In this document: positions 10,466 to 21,638 of the stretch, one piece after another | Position numbering within the stretch: the stretch's first letter is position 1 | Layout of the letters: every line of letters starts with the position of its first letter | NCBI RefSeq assembly: GCF_901709675.1 | Contig: NC_051103.1 | Location: 483,501 to 547,500, forward strand | Direction: 5' to 3' | Source: Syngnathus acus | Taxonomy: Eukaryota; Chordata; Actinopteri; Syngnathiformes; Syngnathidae | Length of the DNA: 64,000 nt | The notes under the pieces: generated by a model | The model's database searches: none | What the model was told of the DNA's origin: nothing | Seen by the model: the letters and a program-made list of their open reading frames with translations, nothing else | Made by a program: the position numbers and the translations under genes

Positions 10466-11539
10466 CCGTAATTTTCGGACTAAAAGTTGCTCCGGAATAT
10501 AGGTCGCATTAGCCATAAAATGCACAATAACGTGAAAAAAAACATATATAAGTCGCTCCGGAGTATAAGTCGCATTTTGGGGGTAAATTTATTCGACAAA
10601 ATCCAACACCAAGAACAGACATGAACGAGCAACAACAGGCTAAACGATAGGTATGTTAACGTGACATGAACACAAACGAAGAGCTGAGAACAGGCCTGAC
10701 GTAACATTCAGAGTTATTAAAAAAACTATTACATAAATAACACGTTTATAAAACCATCTGTGTCACTCCAATTCATTAAATCCATCGATCGTCCTTTTTC
10801 AACAATGGGTGCGCGCCGCTGACGGCTCTTGCACTTCAAAATATTCCACAGGCCTTTATAACGATATATAAATTAGATGTCAAATAACTATTATATAAGC
10901 AATAATATTCTCAAACCATCTGTGCACTCTAAATCATTAAATCCATCGATCAAATTCCTCGTCCTTCGTCAACAATGCCGCGAGTGGAAAGACGTGGGTT
11001 TGGGAAACGGCTCTTTATTTAACAAAACAAACTTCCAGGCGTGTGGCGTGCGTAAAAGCCATGACCGAGCCCCATCCATCGTCCCCGGACAGCCACCCGG
11101 CCGAGCGCCGACCCCCGACTTCTATCCACGGAGGTGAAAGAGAGCTCCGTAGAGTAGGACCAGGCGTGCGTAAATGCCATAATAGTTCTTCAAACCTTCT
11201 GTGTCACTCCAAATCCTTAAATCCTTCAAACTCTTCGTCCTCCGTGTCACTTACAAACAAAGCCGCTAATGATGCCGGTAGTACGTGGGGCCCTTCGTCA
11301 TCTTCGTCATCCCGTGATCAATCTTTGTCCTTTTTGTAAACAACCGCCGCGCTGCTGACGTCACTTGAAATTCAAATTACAGTACTCCCTTGCTACATCG
11401 CGGTTCGTTTATCGCGGTTTCACTTTTTTTTTTTGGGAAACTTTTTGAAAAAATTCACATATACGTGGCTCCTCATTATAAGTCGCCCCCCCCCCACCCA
11501 AACTGGAAAAAAACGCGATTTATAGTCTGAAAATTACGG
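10466..11539 (+). mobile_element. TA-flanked DNA element, family 2, copy 1
   Basis: Ends read CCGTAATTTTCGGACTAAAA (left) and, reversed, CCGTAATTTTCAGACTATAA (right), flanked by TA (10464-10465, 11540-11541). Subterminal TATAAGTCGC motifs occur near both ends. The interior has no recognisable transposase but contains blocks shared with the copy at 19036-21818, which lies in reverse orientation. Its right end is separated from the next element by six bases, TAATTA. Confidence 0.8.
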
Positions 11540-12097
11540 TAATTACCGTTTTTCCCATGTATAATGCGCCCCCATGTATAATACGCACCCTAAAAATGGC
11601 ATGTCGATGCTGGAAAAAAGCCTGTACCCATGTATAATACGCACCCAAATTTTGACTCCTACTTAAGTCCGTAAACGTAAAATTATTTCAGAAAAAAGAT
11701 CATCTTTGGGAACAACCGGATGTTATTCTGCCGGTCAGTATCACTGCGCATGCAGTAGCAAACTCGATAGCGAAGAAATATATGAGACTCTCAACGGGAT
11801 CACCAATATTTGAGTGATGTTCCAGTTATTTATCACAATTATTTATTATTATAATAATAATATCTATAATATATATAATAATTATTTATTTATTATTCAC
11901 AATTGTCATGGTGGTCTTTCTGGTGATTTCTTAACTAGGCTGGATGTATTTTGTTTGTTGGCGTTGATTTCTCCGACTGCCCAGAAAGGCACCACCGCGA
12001 TCAGTTAGGTTAAAATGAAAAGAGAGGAAAGTGACGTTGTAAAGAACCATCCGTGACAAGATTTTCTTCAAAAATTGTTGTACCGTGATTTTCTTCT

Positions 12098-12413
12098 CAG
12101 TGGCCTAGTGGTAGAGTGTCCGCCCTGAGACTGGAAGGTTGTGGGTTCAAACCCCGGCCGAGTCATACCAAAGACTATAAAAATGGGACCCATTGCCTCC
12201 CTGCTTGGCACTCAGCATTAAGGGTTGGAATTGGGGGGTTAGATCACCAAATGATTCCCGAGCGCGGCACCGCTGCTGCTCACTGCTCCCCTCTCCCCCA
12301 GGGGATGGATTAAGATCACACAGGGATGGGTTAAATGCAGAGGACAAATTTCACCACACCCAGATGTGTGTGTGACGATCATTGGGACTTTAACTTTAAA
12401 AAAAAAAAAAAAA
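12098..12413 (+). mobile_element. tRNA-headed SINE (type 1), with complete head
   Basis: The head has an A-box-like TGGCCTAGTGGTAGAGTG and a B box GGTTCAAACCC (12144-12154). The body contains CATACCAAAGACTATAAAAA and GACGATCATTGGGACTTTAA, and the 3' end is poly(A). It interrupts the family 3 element near its GCGCACCC repeats. The same family occurs at 18631-18915, 39649-39893 and, reversed, 62419-62632. Confidence 0.85.
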
Positions 12414-12632
12414 TTGTACCCATGTATAATGCGCACCCCAGATTTTAGGACAATAAATTACCGTATTTTCCGCACTATTAGGCGCACCGGATTATAAGGC
12501 GCACCTTCAATGAACGGCCCATTTTAAAACTTTGTCCATATATAAGGCGCACCGGATTATAAGGCGCATAAAATAGAAGCTATACTGCAACAAACTGAGG
12601 TTGGCTAGAGTTGCGGTATGCATCCACTAGCC

Positions 12633-13929
12633 CAGGGGTGGGCAAACTTTTTTGACTCGCGGGCCGAACTGGCTTCTAAATTTGGACCGGAGGGCCGAAC
12701 CAGGAGCAGATGGACGTAGTGTTTGTGTGAAGTAATATAAGCGACCTGTAAAGGTCATTGCATAAAAGATTTTGGCCTTTAGTAGGTAGTAAAGCATGGA
12801 TATTCCAAACAAGTTTTTTGAAAACAAATGCATTTATTAACAGCATTAAAAAAAAAAATCACTAAAAAACTGCTATCAGTGATTCTCATAAAATACGACA
12901 CCATTATTATGAATAACAGTCTCCATCACTTCAGAGCCTGCAGGTCAGATTAATGAAAAATGTTTATCTTATGAGATCACATCAAACAGCAAACATTCTG
13001 ACCAAATATATCATCTTGAAGAATCGGTGAAAGCATACATCCAAATAAAGTAATCAAAACGGCAACACGGTGAGGGGTATCTGAACATCAGAGCAGAGTT
13101 TTAACTCACAAACACCTGGTAACAGAGGTGAGGAAACGGGAAACACTTCCTTAAAGTAAGCCTTAAGAACTTTACAGGTTAAGATTAGTCGCAAACAGGT
13201 GGTGGGTGCATCAATGTCCTTGAGCATCCTGCATTGTTTGAAAATGAGAATGGTCGCTAGTTTCAATCCCTGCTATGTGTACAAATCATATTCAAAATGC
13301 ATTTTTTTACAACAAACTTGAGAGCCTCCCCTTCATTTTCAGTGGGAACAGTGTTGTTGGTCTCCCTTTTTTGCTCGTGCATCATAGTCTGGAGTAAAAA
13401 TTGTTGTGGCCATTCTTAGGAGAGATCCGTTTACCTCGATCTGTGACGGGTTGATGTGGCTGAACGTCACGTCGCGTACATCGAGCCAAATTGGCCACTC
13501 TTTTAACATTCGGCACTCACTTCTTTTCTTCGGGCCACTCATTTTAATGGAAGGATTCCAGGGGAAGGTTTGTGGGTGGCTTTAGCGTCAAACTGTATCT
13601 GAAAGCTCAGCGAGCGAATTACAAGAATGCTGTCGTCACAGCCCACGCTCTAAATTCGGGACTGATACAAATAGAGCGCGAGCGCGCCATGTCCGTACTA
13701 CTGAGTACGTACGTACACGCACTTGTGAGTGTGCACCGAGCTTTCTGACACGGCTTCCGGTAGTAAATGCGCAGGCGAGCGGTTCCCCATCTACTGGGGA
13801 AACGCAGTCATTGCAGGCAAAATGACAAAAAAAAAAGTTTAATAATACAATTAATTCAGGGTTGGCGGGCCGGATTAAACGGTCCCGTGGGCCGGATGTG
13901 GCCCGCGGGCCGTAGTTTGCCCACCCCTG
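12633..13929 (-). mobile_element. hAT element, internally deleted, copy 1
   Basis: Terminal inverted repeats CAGGGGTGGGCAAACT / AGTTTGCCCACCCCTG with a perfect 8-bp duplication CACTAGCC (12625-12632, 13930-13937). Nearly the same sequence in opposite orientation is at 36780-38073, and a diverged relative is at 20540-21638. It carries a short intact frame (13339-13542). Confidence 0.9.
13339..13542 (-). pseudogene. 67-codon deletion derivative of a hAT transposase
   Basis: The frame starts MSGPKKRSECRMLKEWPIW and ends IFTPDYDARAKKGDQQHCSH. The start resembles the N terminus of GTF2IRD2-like hAT proteins (MS..KKRK....ECR.F...W), and the end resembles the terminal hAT dimerisation region (LRIATT..TPD.DAL..K..QQHCSH). 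The DNA-binding finger and the whole DDE core between them are missing. The counterpart at 37167-37370 differs at only a few residues (LDVRD/LEVRD, MATTIF/IATTHF, DARAKK/DALAKK). It is probably a passive relic of one ancestral deletion. Confidence 0.6.
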
Positions 13930-13960
13930 CACTAGCCAATAACCAACGAGCCCTCTTTAA

Positions 13961-14870
13961 ACAATCGCGTTTCTCAAACGATCTCCTATAAAATCATCGA
14001 AACTGACTAAAGTTCGATCTAACGCATTGGTACTACTTACCTATGTTTCCCTTCCATATCGATCCGTAGATTTACTCGAAACATTAACAGAGCAGCCTAT
14101 TTTGACATGAAATAGCCTGGTACGTATAGCAGCTATCGTTATAGCATTAGCCATCCGCAAAGTCCCATGAGCCTCAGCTCGCAGTCTCCCATGAGCCTCA
14201 GCAAAGTGTAAACAATCGCGTTTCCCAAACGATCTCCTATAAAATGATCGGAACTGACTAAAGTTCGATCTAACGCATTGGTACTACTTACCTATGTTTC
14301 CCTTCCATATCGATCCGTAGATTTACTCGAAACATTAATAGAGCAGCCTATTTTGACATGAAATAGCCTGGTACGTATAGCAGCTATCGTTATAGCATTA
14401 GCCATCCGCAAAGTCCCATGAGCCTCAGCTCGCAATCTCCCATGAGCCTCAGCAAAGTGTAAACAATCGCGTTTCTCAAACGATCTCCTATAAAATGATC
14501 GGAACTGACTAAAGTTCGATCTAACGCATTGGTACTACTTACCTATGTTTCCCTTCCATATCGATCCGTAGATTTACTCGAAACATTAACAGAGCAGCCT
14601 ATTTTGACATGAAATAGCCTGGTACGTATAGCAGCTATCGTTATAGCATTAGCCATCCGCAAAGTCCCATGAGCCTCAGCTCGCAATCTCCCATGAGCCT
14701 CAGCAAAGTGTAAACAATCGCGTTTCTCAAACGATCTCCTATAAAATGATTGGAACTGACTAAAGTTCGATCTAACACATTGGTACTGCTTACATATGTT
14801 TCCCTTCCATATCAATCCGTAAATTTACTCGAAACATTAACGGAGCAGCCTATTTTTAAATGAAATAGCC
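13961..14870 (+). repeat. Tandem array, 251-bp unit, about 3.6 copies
   Basis: The landmark ACAATCGCGTTT recurs at 13961, 14212, 14463 and 14714, giving a constant 251-bp spacing. Units are nearly identical, and each contains a smaller internal duplication of CCCATGAGCCTCAGC. The last unit is partial and more diverged. The array lies inside the family 4 element. Confidence 0.9.
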
Positions 14871-15478
14871 TCGCGGGTACAACAGGTATTCGGTGACGCC
14901 CCCTGACTACAGTTGCCGTAATGTTGGGAAGCGATGCGACCTTGTAATTTACTAGTCGTACTAAAACGTACTGAAACATTTTGGCAGAGCACTGTGTACA
15001 ACCAGTATGGATCAACAAATTCATCAATTGATCCATATATAAGGCGCTCTGCATTATAAGGCGCACTGTGTTTTTTTTAGTAAAATGTAAGTTTTTAGGT
15101 GCGCCTAATAGTGCGGACAATACGGTAGTTAAATTTTGCGCATTATACATGGGAAAAAACGGTATTCTCTTTTAACTCGTTAAGCTCAACTCAGATACCT
15201 TATAGTCAACAGAATTAGCTTACAATAACACCAGTCTGTATCACACACATATACAACTGTACTTAAAGAGATGTGTCATCAATGTAAATCTAACATGTAA
15301 ACATTTAAATCTGTTCAATGAGTCTCTCAGGTGGCTTGACTCTTCTTGAAGATTTTCTGATTGCTAGTTCTTGTGCATGGTTAGGTAACTCATGTGATGG
15401 AGTTTTGAGCTTGTTCAGCTGCCTCAGATCTCAGTTCTCCAGTTGCAGTTTATTTTAGAAGATCTCTGAAATTTCATC

Positions 15479-16612
15479 TCATTGAATTGCTCCATCTTCT
15501 GTTTGAATGGTATACTTCACTGGTTGAACTTCACTTAGCACATTTGCTTTTTGCGTCCATGTGTTTGTTTTGTCTCTAAACCTCACTTGGTCTCCAGCAT
15601 GCAGTTCAGGTAGTTTCCTTGTTCCTTTATCATAATAGAACTTCTGCTTTGTTTTTTGCTTCTCCTTGAACTTCTTCATGCTGTTTCCCTCCTTCGTCTT
15701 AAGCAAGTCATCCTGAATGGGCAGATTTGATCTCAGTCGTCCCATAAGTAGCTGCGCTGGCGACACACCACACTCAAGCGGTGTTGTGCGGTATACTAGC
15801 ATGCTCTGGAAGAAGTCAGTTTCACTGTCACATGCCTTGCTCATCAGTCTCTTCACAATTTGGACTGACTTTTCCACCAGGCCGTTGGACTGTGTATAAT
15901 GAGGACTTGATGTTTTGTGAACAAAGTCCCAAGCCTCTGCAAATTTTCTGAACTTCATGTTGGCAAATTGTGGTCCATTGTCTGTCACAACTTCAGTCGG
16001 CACGCCGTGTCTTGCAAATATCGCTTTCATGGATGTAATCACACCTTCTGCAGTCGTAGTATGCAATCTACAGACCTCTGGGTACAGGGAGTAGTTGTCT
16101 GTGACCACCATGTAGTCCTTGCCTCCAAAAAGATCAGCAACCACGTTCTGATAAGGTCGGTCTGGCACCGGGTGTGGCTTGAGTGGCTTTGCAGGATTGC
16201 TTACTTGGTACTTCAAACATGTTGAGCAGTTTGACACCTCATTTGTAACATCCTGGTTAATCCGTGGCCAATACATAATCTCACGTGCTCTCTTTTTGCA
16301 TTTTTCGATTCCAAGATGTCCTGCATGTATCTTCTTGAGCATCTCTCCTTGAAGACTCTTTGGAATAACTATCTTGCTTCCCTTATAGATGATGCCTTCC
16401 ACCACGAACAGTTCTGCTCTGACATTCCAGTACTCCTGAATAACAGTTGGACAGTATTGTTTAGAGTTGGGCCATCCATCTGTGATAGTTTTGTATAGCG
16501 TTCTTAGTGTGTCATCTTTGCATGTTTCCTTTTTTATGAGTTTAATTTTTCCATCCGAAACAGGCAATGCATTTGTGATCATGTTAACGTAGACTTGTAC
16601 ATCAATGTCCAT
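15479..16612 (-). pseudogene. Gypsy integrase region
   Basis: The 377-codon open stretch contains an HHCC zinc site (H-x-G-H then C-x2-C in LHAGHLGIEKCKK-type and NCSTCLKYQ context). The integrase core follows with its catalytic acidic residues: Asp in VVADLFGG, Asp in VVTDNGPQF and Glu in SNGLVEKSVQ. A C-terminal tail with LHAGDQVRFRDK follows and the frame ends at 15479. The catalytic triad is preserved, although upstream RT and RNase H parts are frameshifted, so the polyprotein as a whole is broken. The role of the intact family is to insert the reverse-transcribed copy into chromosomal DNA. Confidence 0.85.
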
Positions 16613-16716
16613 TTTGGAGTTAGCTGGCTCTTTTGGGTCGACAGCTCTGGAAATGTGTCAGCTGTGTGCATCATCTTACCAGGAATGTACATCACATTTA
16701 GTGTGTAGCGTTGCAG

Positions 16717-17535
16717 TCAGATCATCATTCTTTGTATTCTCAGTGGACAGTCATTCAGCGGCTTCTGCAACAACGCAATCAATGGTTTATGGTCAGTTTC
16801 AGCACTGATTGCTTGCCCTGAAACAAACTGGTGAAATCTTTCGCAGGCATATGTTATGCTGAGCAGTTCTTTTTCAATCTGTGCATATCTTGTCTCCGCG
16901 TCTGTCATGGATCGTGAAGCATATGCAACAGGCTGCCAATCACCATATTTCTGCATGAGTACTGCTCCAAGTCCACTTTGTGATGCATCTGACGAGATTT
17001 TAATGGGTCTCACAGCGTCATAGAACTTCAGAATGGGCTTTTCTGTGAGCAACTTCTTCAGTTCTATTTTGTTTTCAGTCAGCTGTCTTAATGGTGCCAT
17101 CTTTTCAGAAAGGTTGGGTATGAATTTTCCCATGCAGTTGATCATGCCATTAAACCTCTGTACATCCTTCTTGCATTGTGGCCTTGGCATGTTTTCAATT
17201 GCTGACACTTTTCTGGGATCCGGTCTTATGCCTTCATTGCTCAGGATGTTCCTACAAATGTAAGTTCCTTCACTCCGAGCAGGCATTTCTCTTTATTCAG
17301 CTTCAGATTTGCTTTTCTGGTTGCTTCAAGCACATTTCTCAATCTCATGTCGTGTTCTGTTTTTGAAGTTCCCCACACAATGATGTCATCCATTGATGTG
17401 TCCACTCCTTCGAGGTGCTCATAGATCACTATATTGTTTTGTGATACACCTCTGGCGCTGAAGCAATGCCGAACGGCAGTCACCGGAATCTATATCTACC
17501 AAATGGACTGTTGAATGTGCATAGTTTTGAACTAG
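16717..17535 (-). pseudogene. Gypsy RT C-terminal half and RNase H, broken
   Basis: Two overlapping frames. The one at 17483-17241 reads DTSMDDIIVWGTS (the RT catalytic loop is normally YxDD; here M-D-D) and LNKEKCLLGVKELTFVG. The one at 17286-16717 reads RPDPRKVSAIENMPRP, KKDVQRFNGMINCMGKFIP and then the RNase H region SSDASQSGLGAVLMQ and AETDHKPLIALLQKPL. Just upstream, the codon after RYRFR is TGA where CGA is expected, and a frameshift follows within the next 20 codons. Damage is modest. Confidence 0.8.
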
Positions 17536-17751
17536 CATTGTCTAGTAGTGATGGGTCCGGCAACACCGATGCGTCGGCGCATGTGTCGAGCTCATAGAGC
17601 TAAGCCCCGTCCGTGTCAGTGCGCATATCGCTTTAAAAAAGTCACGTGACCGAACGAGCAGCAGTGTAGTCTGTCAAGGAAGCGCACTTTAGCTCTGTTA
17701 AAGGAAGCGCATTGTCAACGGGATGGCTCTGCTAAAACAATATCTGATCTT

Positions 17752-17988
17752 TTGCGGTTCATCCTCGAAGTTCTCAAGAATTATGGAGCAGCCCCAAGTC
17801 AGATACTAGGACAATCAAAAGACCCACTACACTGCACTCCAGCCTCATCTGTGCCGTATGAGTGGGTGTTTTCAACAAATCTTATTGTTTTAAATAAAAT
17901 TAGTAAAAAAACAAATCCCAGTGCACAAGCATCTTCTTTCACATGTTCACTTAGATTTTCATGTTACAGTACATGTTCACATTATTGA
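17752..17988 (+). pseudogene. hAT C-terminal dimerisation remnant
   Basis: The frame reads PASSVPYEWVFST followed by LNKISKKTNP. This matches the hAT C-terminal dimerisation motif (P.SS.P.ERVFS...I...KR..L), with the usual Glu-Arg reading Glu-Trp. Residues before it may be remnant or spacer. No catalytic part is present. Confidence 0.65.
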
Positions 17989-18064
17989 TTGACTGTAACT
18001 AAAAAATAAAATGTATTTTCAATTGAAATTAATATGTGAAACAATACAATATAAAATATAATTA

Positions 18065-19029
18065 CCGTTTTTTCCCATGTCTAATGCGCAAAATTTAACT
18101 AATTTATTGTCCTAAAATCCGGGGTGCGCATTATACATGGGTACAATTTAAAAAAAATTTATTTTTATTTTTTTCCTTTTTTTTTTTTTTTGTGAAGAAA
18201 ATCATGATACAACAATTTTTGAAGAAAATCTTGTCACGGATGGTTCTTTACAACGTCACTTTCCTCTCTTTTCATTTTAACCTAACTGATCGCAGTGGTG
18301 CCTTTCTGGGCAGTCGGAGAAATCAACGCCAACAAAAAAAATACATCCAGCCTAGTTAAGAAATCACCAGAAAGATCACCATGACAACTGTGAATAATAA
18401 ATAAATAATTATTATATATGTTATATATATTATTATTATAATAATAAATAATTGTGATAAATAACTGGAACATCACTCAAATATTGGTGATCCCGTTGAG
18501 AGTCTCACATATTTCTTCGCTATCGAGTTTGCTACTGCATGCGCAGTGATACTGACCGGCAGAATAACATCCGGTTGTTCCCAAAGATGATCTTTTTTCT
18601 GAAATAATTTTATGTTTACGGACTTAAGTAACCCGGCCGGGTCATACCAAAGACTATAAAAATGGGACCCATTGCCTCCCTAATTGGCACTCAGCATTAA
18701 GGGTTGGAATTGGGGGGTTAGATCACCAAATGATTCCCGAGCGCGGCGCCGCTGCTGCTCACTGCTCCCCTCTCCCCCAGGGGATGGATCAAAATCACAC
18801 GGGGATGGGTCAAATGCAGAGGACAAATTTCACCACACCCAGACGCGTGTGTGACGATCATTGGGACTTTAAAAAAAATAAATAAATAAATAAAAAATAA
18901 TAATAAAAAAAGTCAAAATTTGGGTGCGTATTATACATGGGTACAGGCTTTTTTCCAGCATCGACATGCCATTTTTAGGGTGCGTATTATACATGGGGGC
19001 GCATTATACATGATACATGGAAAAAACGG
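18065..19029 (-). mobile_element. TA-flanked DNA element, family 3, copy 2
   Basis: Left end CCGTTTTTTCCCATGTCTAA, right end (reversed) CCGTTTTTTCCATGTATCAT, flanked by TA (18063-18064, 19030-19031). The sequence is the reverse complement of copy 1 (11546-15162) outside that copy's insertions. Its own type 1 SINE lies at 18631-18915, at a different position from the SINE in copy 1. Confidence 0.85.
18631..18915 (+). mobile_element. Type 1 SINE, head truncated
   Basis: Starts at ACCCGGCCGGGTCATACCAA, lacking the A box and B box, and ends in an A/T-rich tail with AAATAAATAAAT. The body is the same as at 12150-12413. Confidence 0.85.
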
Positions 19030-19241
19030 TACTTACCGTAATTTTCGGACTATAAATCGCGGTTTTTTTCATAGTTTGGGTGGGGGGGCGACTTATACTC
19101 AGGAGCGACTTATATGTGTTTTTTTTTCCAAAACATTTAAAAAAAAAAAAAAGAAAAAAAAAAAAATGAAACCGCGATAAACGAACCGCAATGTAGCAAG
19201 GGATTACTGTAATTTGAATTTCAAGTGACGACAGCAGCGCG

Positions 19242-20426
19242 AAACCATCTGCGTCACTCCAATTCATTGAATCCATCAATCGTCCTTTGTCAACAATGCG
19301 TGCGCGCCGCTGACGGCTCTTGCACTTAAAAATATTCCACAGGCCCATATAACGATATATAAATTATATGTCAAATAACTATTATATAAGCAATAATGTT
19401 ATCAAACCATCTGTGCACTCTAAATCATTAAATCCATCGATCAAATTCCTCGTCCTTTGTCAACATCGCCGCGCGTGCGCCCTGACGTCAGCCTCGTCGT
19501 TATTCCACAGATCTACTATATAACTATATTGTAGCGTTAACAAAGTTCAAGGAAAGACGTGGGTTTGGTAAACGGCTCTTTATTTAACAAAACAAACTTA
19601 CAGGCGTGTGGCGGCGTGGACTTCCAGCCACGGAAGTGAAAGAGAGCTCCATAGAATAAGACCGGGCGTGCGTAAAAGCCATGACCGAGCCCCATCCACC
19701 GTCCCCGGACACCCACCCGGCCGAGCGCCGGCCCTCGACTTCCATCCACGGAGGTGAAAGACAGCTCGGTAGAGGACCGGGCGTGCGTAAAAGCATTGTC
19801 CGAGTCCCATCCACCGTCCCTGGACGAGTCGATCTTTGTCCTTTATGTAAACAACCGCCGCGCTGCTGACGCGCGACCGCGACGTCGCGTCGCGCTGCTG
19901 ACGTCAGCATGACCATTTCCCGTGACTCCCGGTTCAAGATGGTGGACAGGTCTGCACGTCGTCAACCAGCTAAAGCGATCATCTAGTGTTTCTATGTATC
20001 TCTATGAAGCCAAATCCCAAAGTAGTAGTAGAAGAAGAAGCACATGTGATTGGCGCTTTGCTGAAGGGCTGCTCACGCGTCACTCGACGGAGCCGTTTAC
20101 CAAACCCACGTCTTTCCTTGAACTTTGTTAACGCTACAATATAGTTATATAGTAGATCTGTGGAATAACGACGAGGCTGACGTCAGGGCGCACGCGCGGC
20201 GATGTTGACAAAGGACGAGGAATTTGATCGATGGATTTAATGATTTAGAGTGCACAGATGGTTTGATAACATTATTGCTTATATAATAGTTATTTGATAT
20301 ATAATTTATATATCGTTATATGGGCCTGTGGAATATTTTTAAGTGCAAGAGCCGTCAGCGGCGCGCACGCATTGTTGACAAAGGACGATTGATGGATTTA
20401 ATGAATTGGAGTGACGCAGATGGTTT
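19242..20426. repeat. Inverted repeat: 337-bp arms, 511-bp spacer
   Basis: The left arm 19242-19578 and the right arm 20090-20426 are reverse complements with two mismatches by eye. The arms contain AAACCATCTG(C)GTCACTCC and GGTTTGGTAAACGGCTC. The spacer 19579-20089 holds roughly 110-bp imperfect direct repeats around CCATCCACCGTCC and a run of AGAAGAAG. In family 2 copy 1 (10466-11539) only one arm is present, so the second arose by inverted duplication. Confidence 0.9.
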
Positions 20427-20539
20427 TATTAACGTGTTATTTATGTAATAGTTTTTTGAATAACTCTGAATTTTACGTCAGGGCCGTTCTCAGCTCTTAG
20501 TTTGTGTTTATGTCACGTTAGCATAGCTATCGTTTAGCC

Positions 20540-21638
20540 CAGTGGTCACCAAACTACGGCCCGCGGGCCGGATTAAACGGTCCCGTGGGCCGTATCCGGC
20601 CCGCCAACCCTGAACAAATTGTATTATTAAACTTTTTTTTTTGGTCATTTTGCCTGCAATGACTGCGTTTCCCCAGTAGATGGGGAAGCGCTCGCCTGCG
20701 CATTTACTACCGGAAGCCGTGTCAGAAAGCTCGGTGCACACTCACAAGTGCGTGTACGTACTCAGTAGTACGGACATGGCACACTCGCGCTCTATTTGTA
20801 TCAGTCCCGAATTTAGAGCGTGGGCTGTGACGACAGCATTCTTGTAATTCGCGCGCTGAGCTTTCAAATGCAGTTTTGCGCTAAAGCCACGCACAAACCT
20901 TCCCCTGGAATCCTTCCATTAAAATGAGTCGCCCAAGGAAAAGCAAGGTGGACACAGTGCCGAGCGTTTAAAAGAGAGTGGCCAATTTGGCTCGACGTAC
21001 GTGACGTGACGTTCAGCCACATGAACGTCAACATCAACCCGTCACAGATCGAGGTAAACGGACCAACACCTCGGATCTCGCCTAAGAATTGCCACAACAA
21101 ATTTTACTCCAGACTATGACGCACTAGCAAACTTTAACAAAAAAGACAGCGGTGTCTACAAGCCTACTGGAACCTACAAAAGGATTATAAGGAAGGAACA
21201 CAAGAACTTTAAGAGACTGCTCATATGTGTCAGAGAGATTCTGCTCTGACAACTGAGCTGAACTTTTATCTGTTAAGATTGTGCATGGCACAACAGAAAG
21301 TTAATGTTCCATGGCTTTTTTTTCTATGAGGAACCCAGAGAGAGTTATTTAGTTATTATTTATTTCCTGTTTTTTCTGTGAAGAACTCAGAGAGGGTTAT
21401 TTAGTTATTATTTATTTCATTAATAGTGTTATTTGTTTCCTGACTTTTTTTCTGTAAAGAACCTGGAAAGGGTTATTAAATAACCGTTATTTGGTTATGT
21501 GTGGCTTTCTGGAAAACAATAATTTTTTTAAGCTCCCCTACGATCGTCACACTTTTTCTGTTACAAACTGACACCGGCCCCCCATCAGAGAAGGGAAAAG
21601 TTATGTGGCCCTCACAGGAAAAGGTTTGGGGACCCCTG
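20540..21638 (+). mobile_element. hAT element, diverged relative of 12633-13929
   Basis: Ends CAGTGGTCACCAAACT and GTTTGGGGACCCCTG with a perfect 8-bp duplication GTTTAGCC (20532-20539, 21639-21646). The first 560 bp align with 36780-37330, including the remains of the short transposase frame (ATGAGTCGCCCAAGGAAAAG near 20924), here broken by stops. Confidence 0.88.

Larger units (their letters stand above)
12461..15125 (+). mobile_element. TA-flanked DNA element, family 4, nested in family 3
   Basis: Left end CCGTATTTTCCGCACTATTA with ATAAGGCGCACC repeats, right end (reversed) CCGTATTGTCCGCACTATTA. The host sequence without it is seen in the other family 3 copies (ACAATAAATTAGTTAAATTT, read in the same direction). 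Here the same sequence is split at AAATTA/TAGTT, so the duplicated target is exactly TA. The element contains a hAT (12633-13929) and a tandem array (13961-14870). No transposase of its own was found. Confidence 0.85.
11546..15162 (+). mobile_element. TA-flanked DNA element, family 3, copy 1
   Basis: Left end CCGTTTTTCCCATGTATAAT, right end (reversed) CCGTTTTTTCCCATGTATAA, flanked by TA (11544-11545, 15163-15164). The motif TATAATGCGC/TATAATACGCACCC is repeated inside both ends. The element is enlarged by a SINE (12098-12413) and a family 4 element (12461-15125). Two other copies lie at 18065-19029 (reverse orientation) and 38550-39997. Confidence 0.85.

Noticed and set aside
12098-12170. tRNA-like promoter boxes suggesting a tRNA gene (also at 9472 and 27331)
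   Set aside because: Each has recognisable A and B boxes but cannot fold into a full cloverleaf by eye, continues directly into a SINE body, and occurs in several truncated copies. They are SINE heads.
13961-14870. Regularly spaced repeats considered as a CRISPR-like array
   Set aside because: The whole 251-bp unit is repeated with no unique spacers, and the DNA is clearly from a fish nuclear genome.
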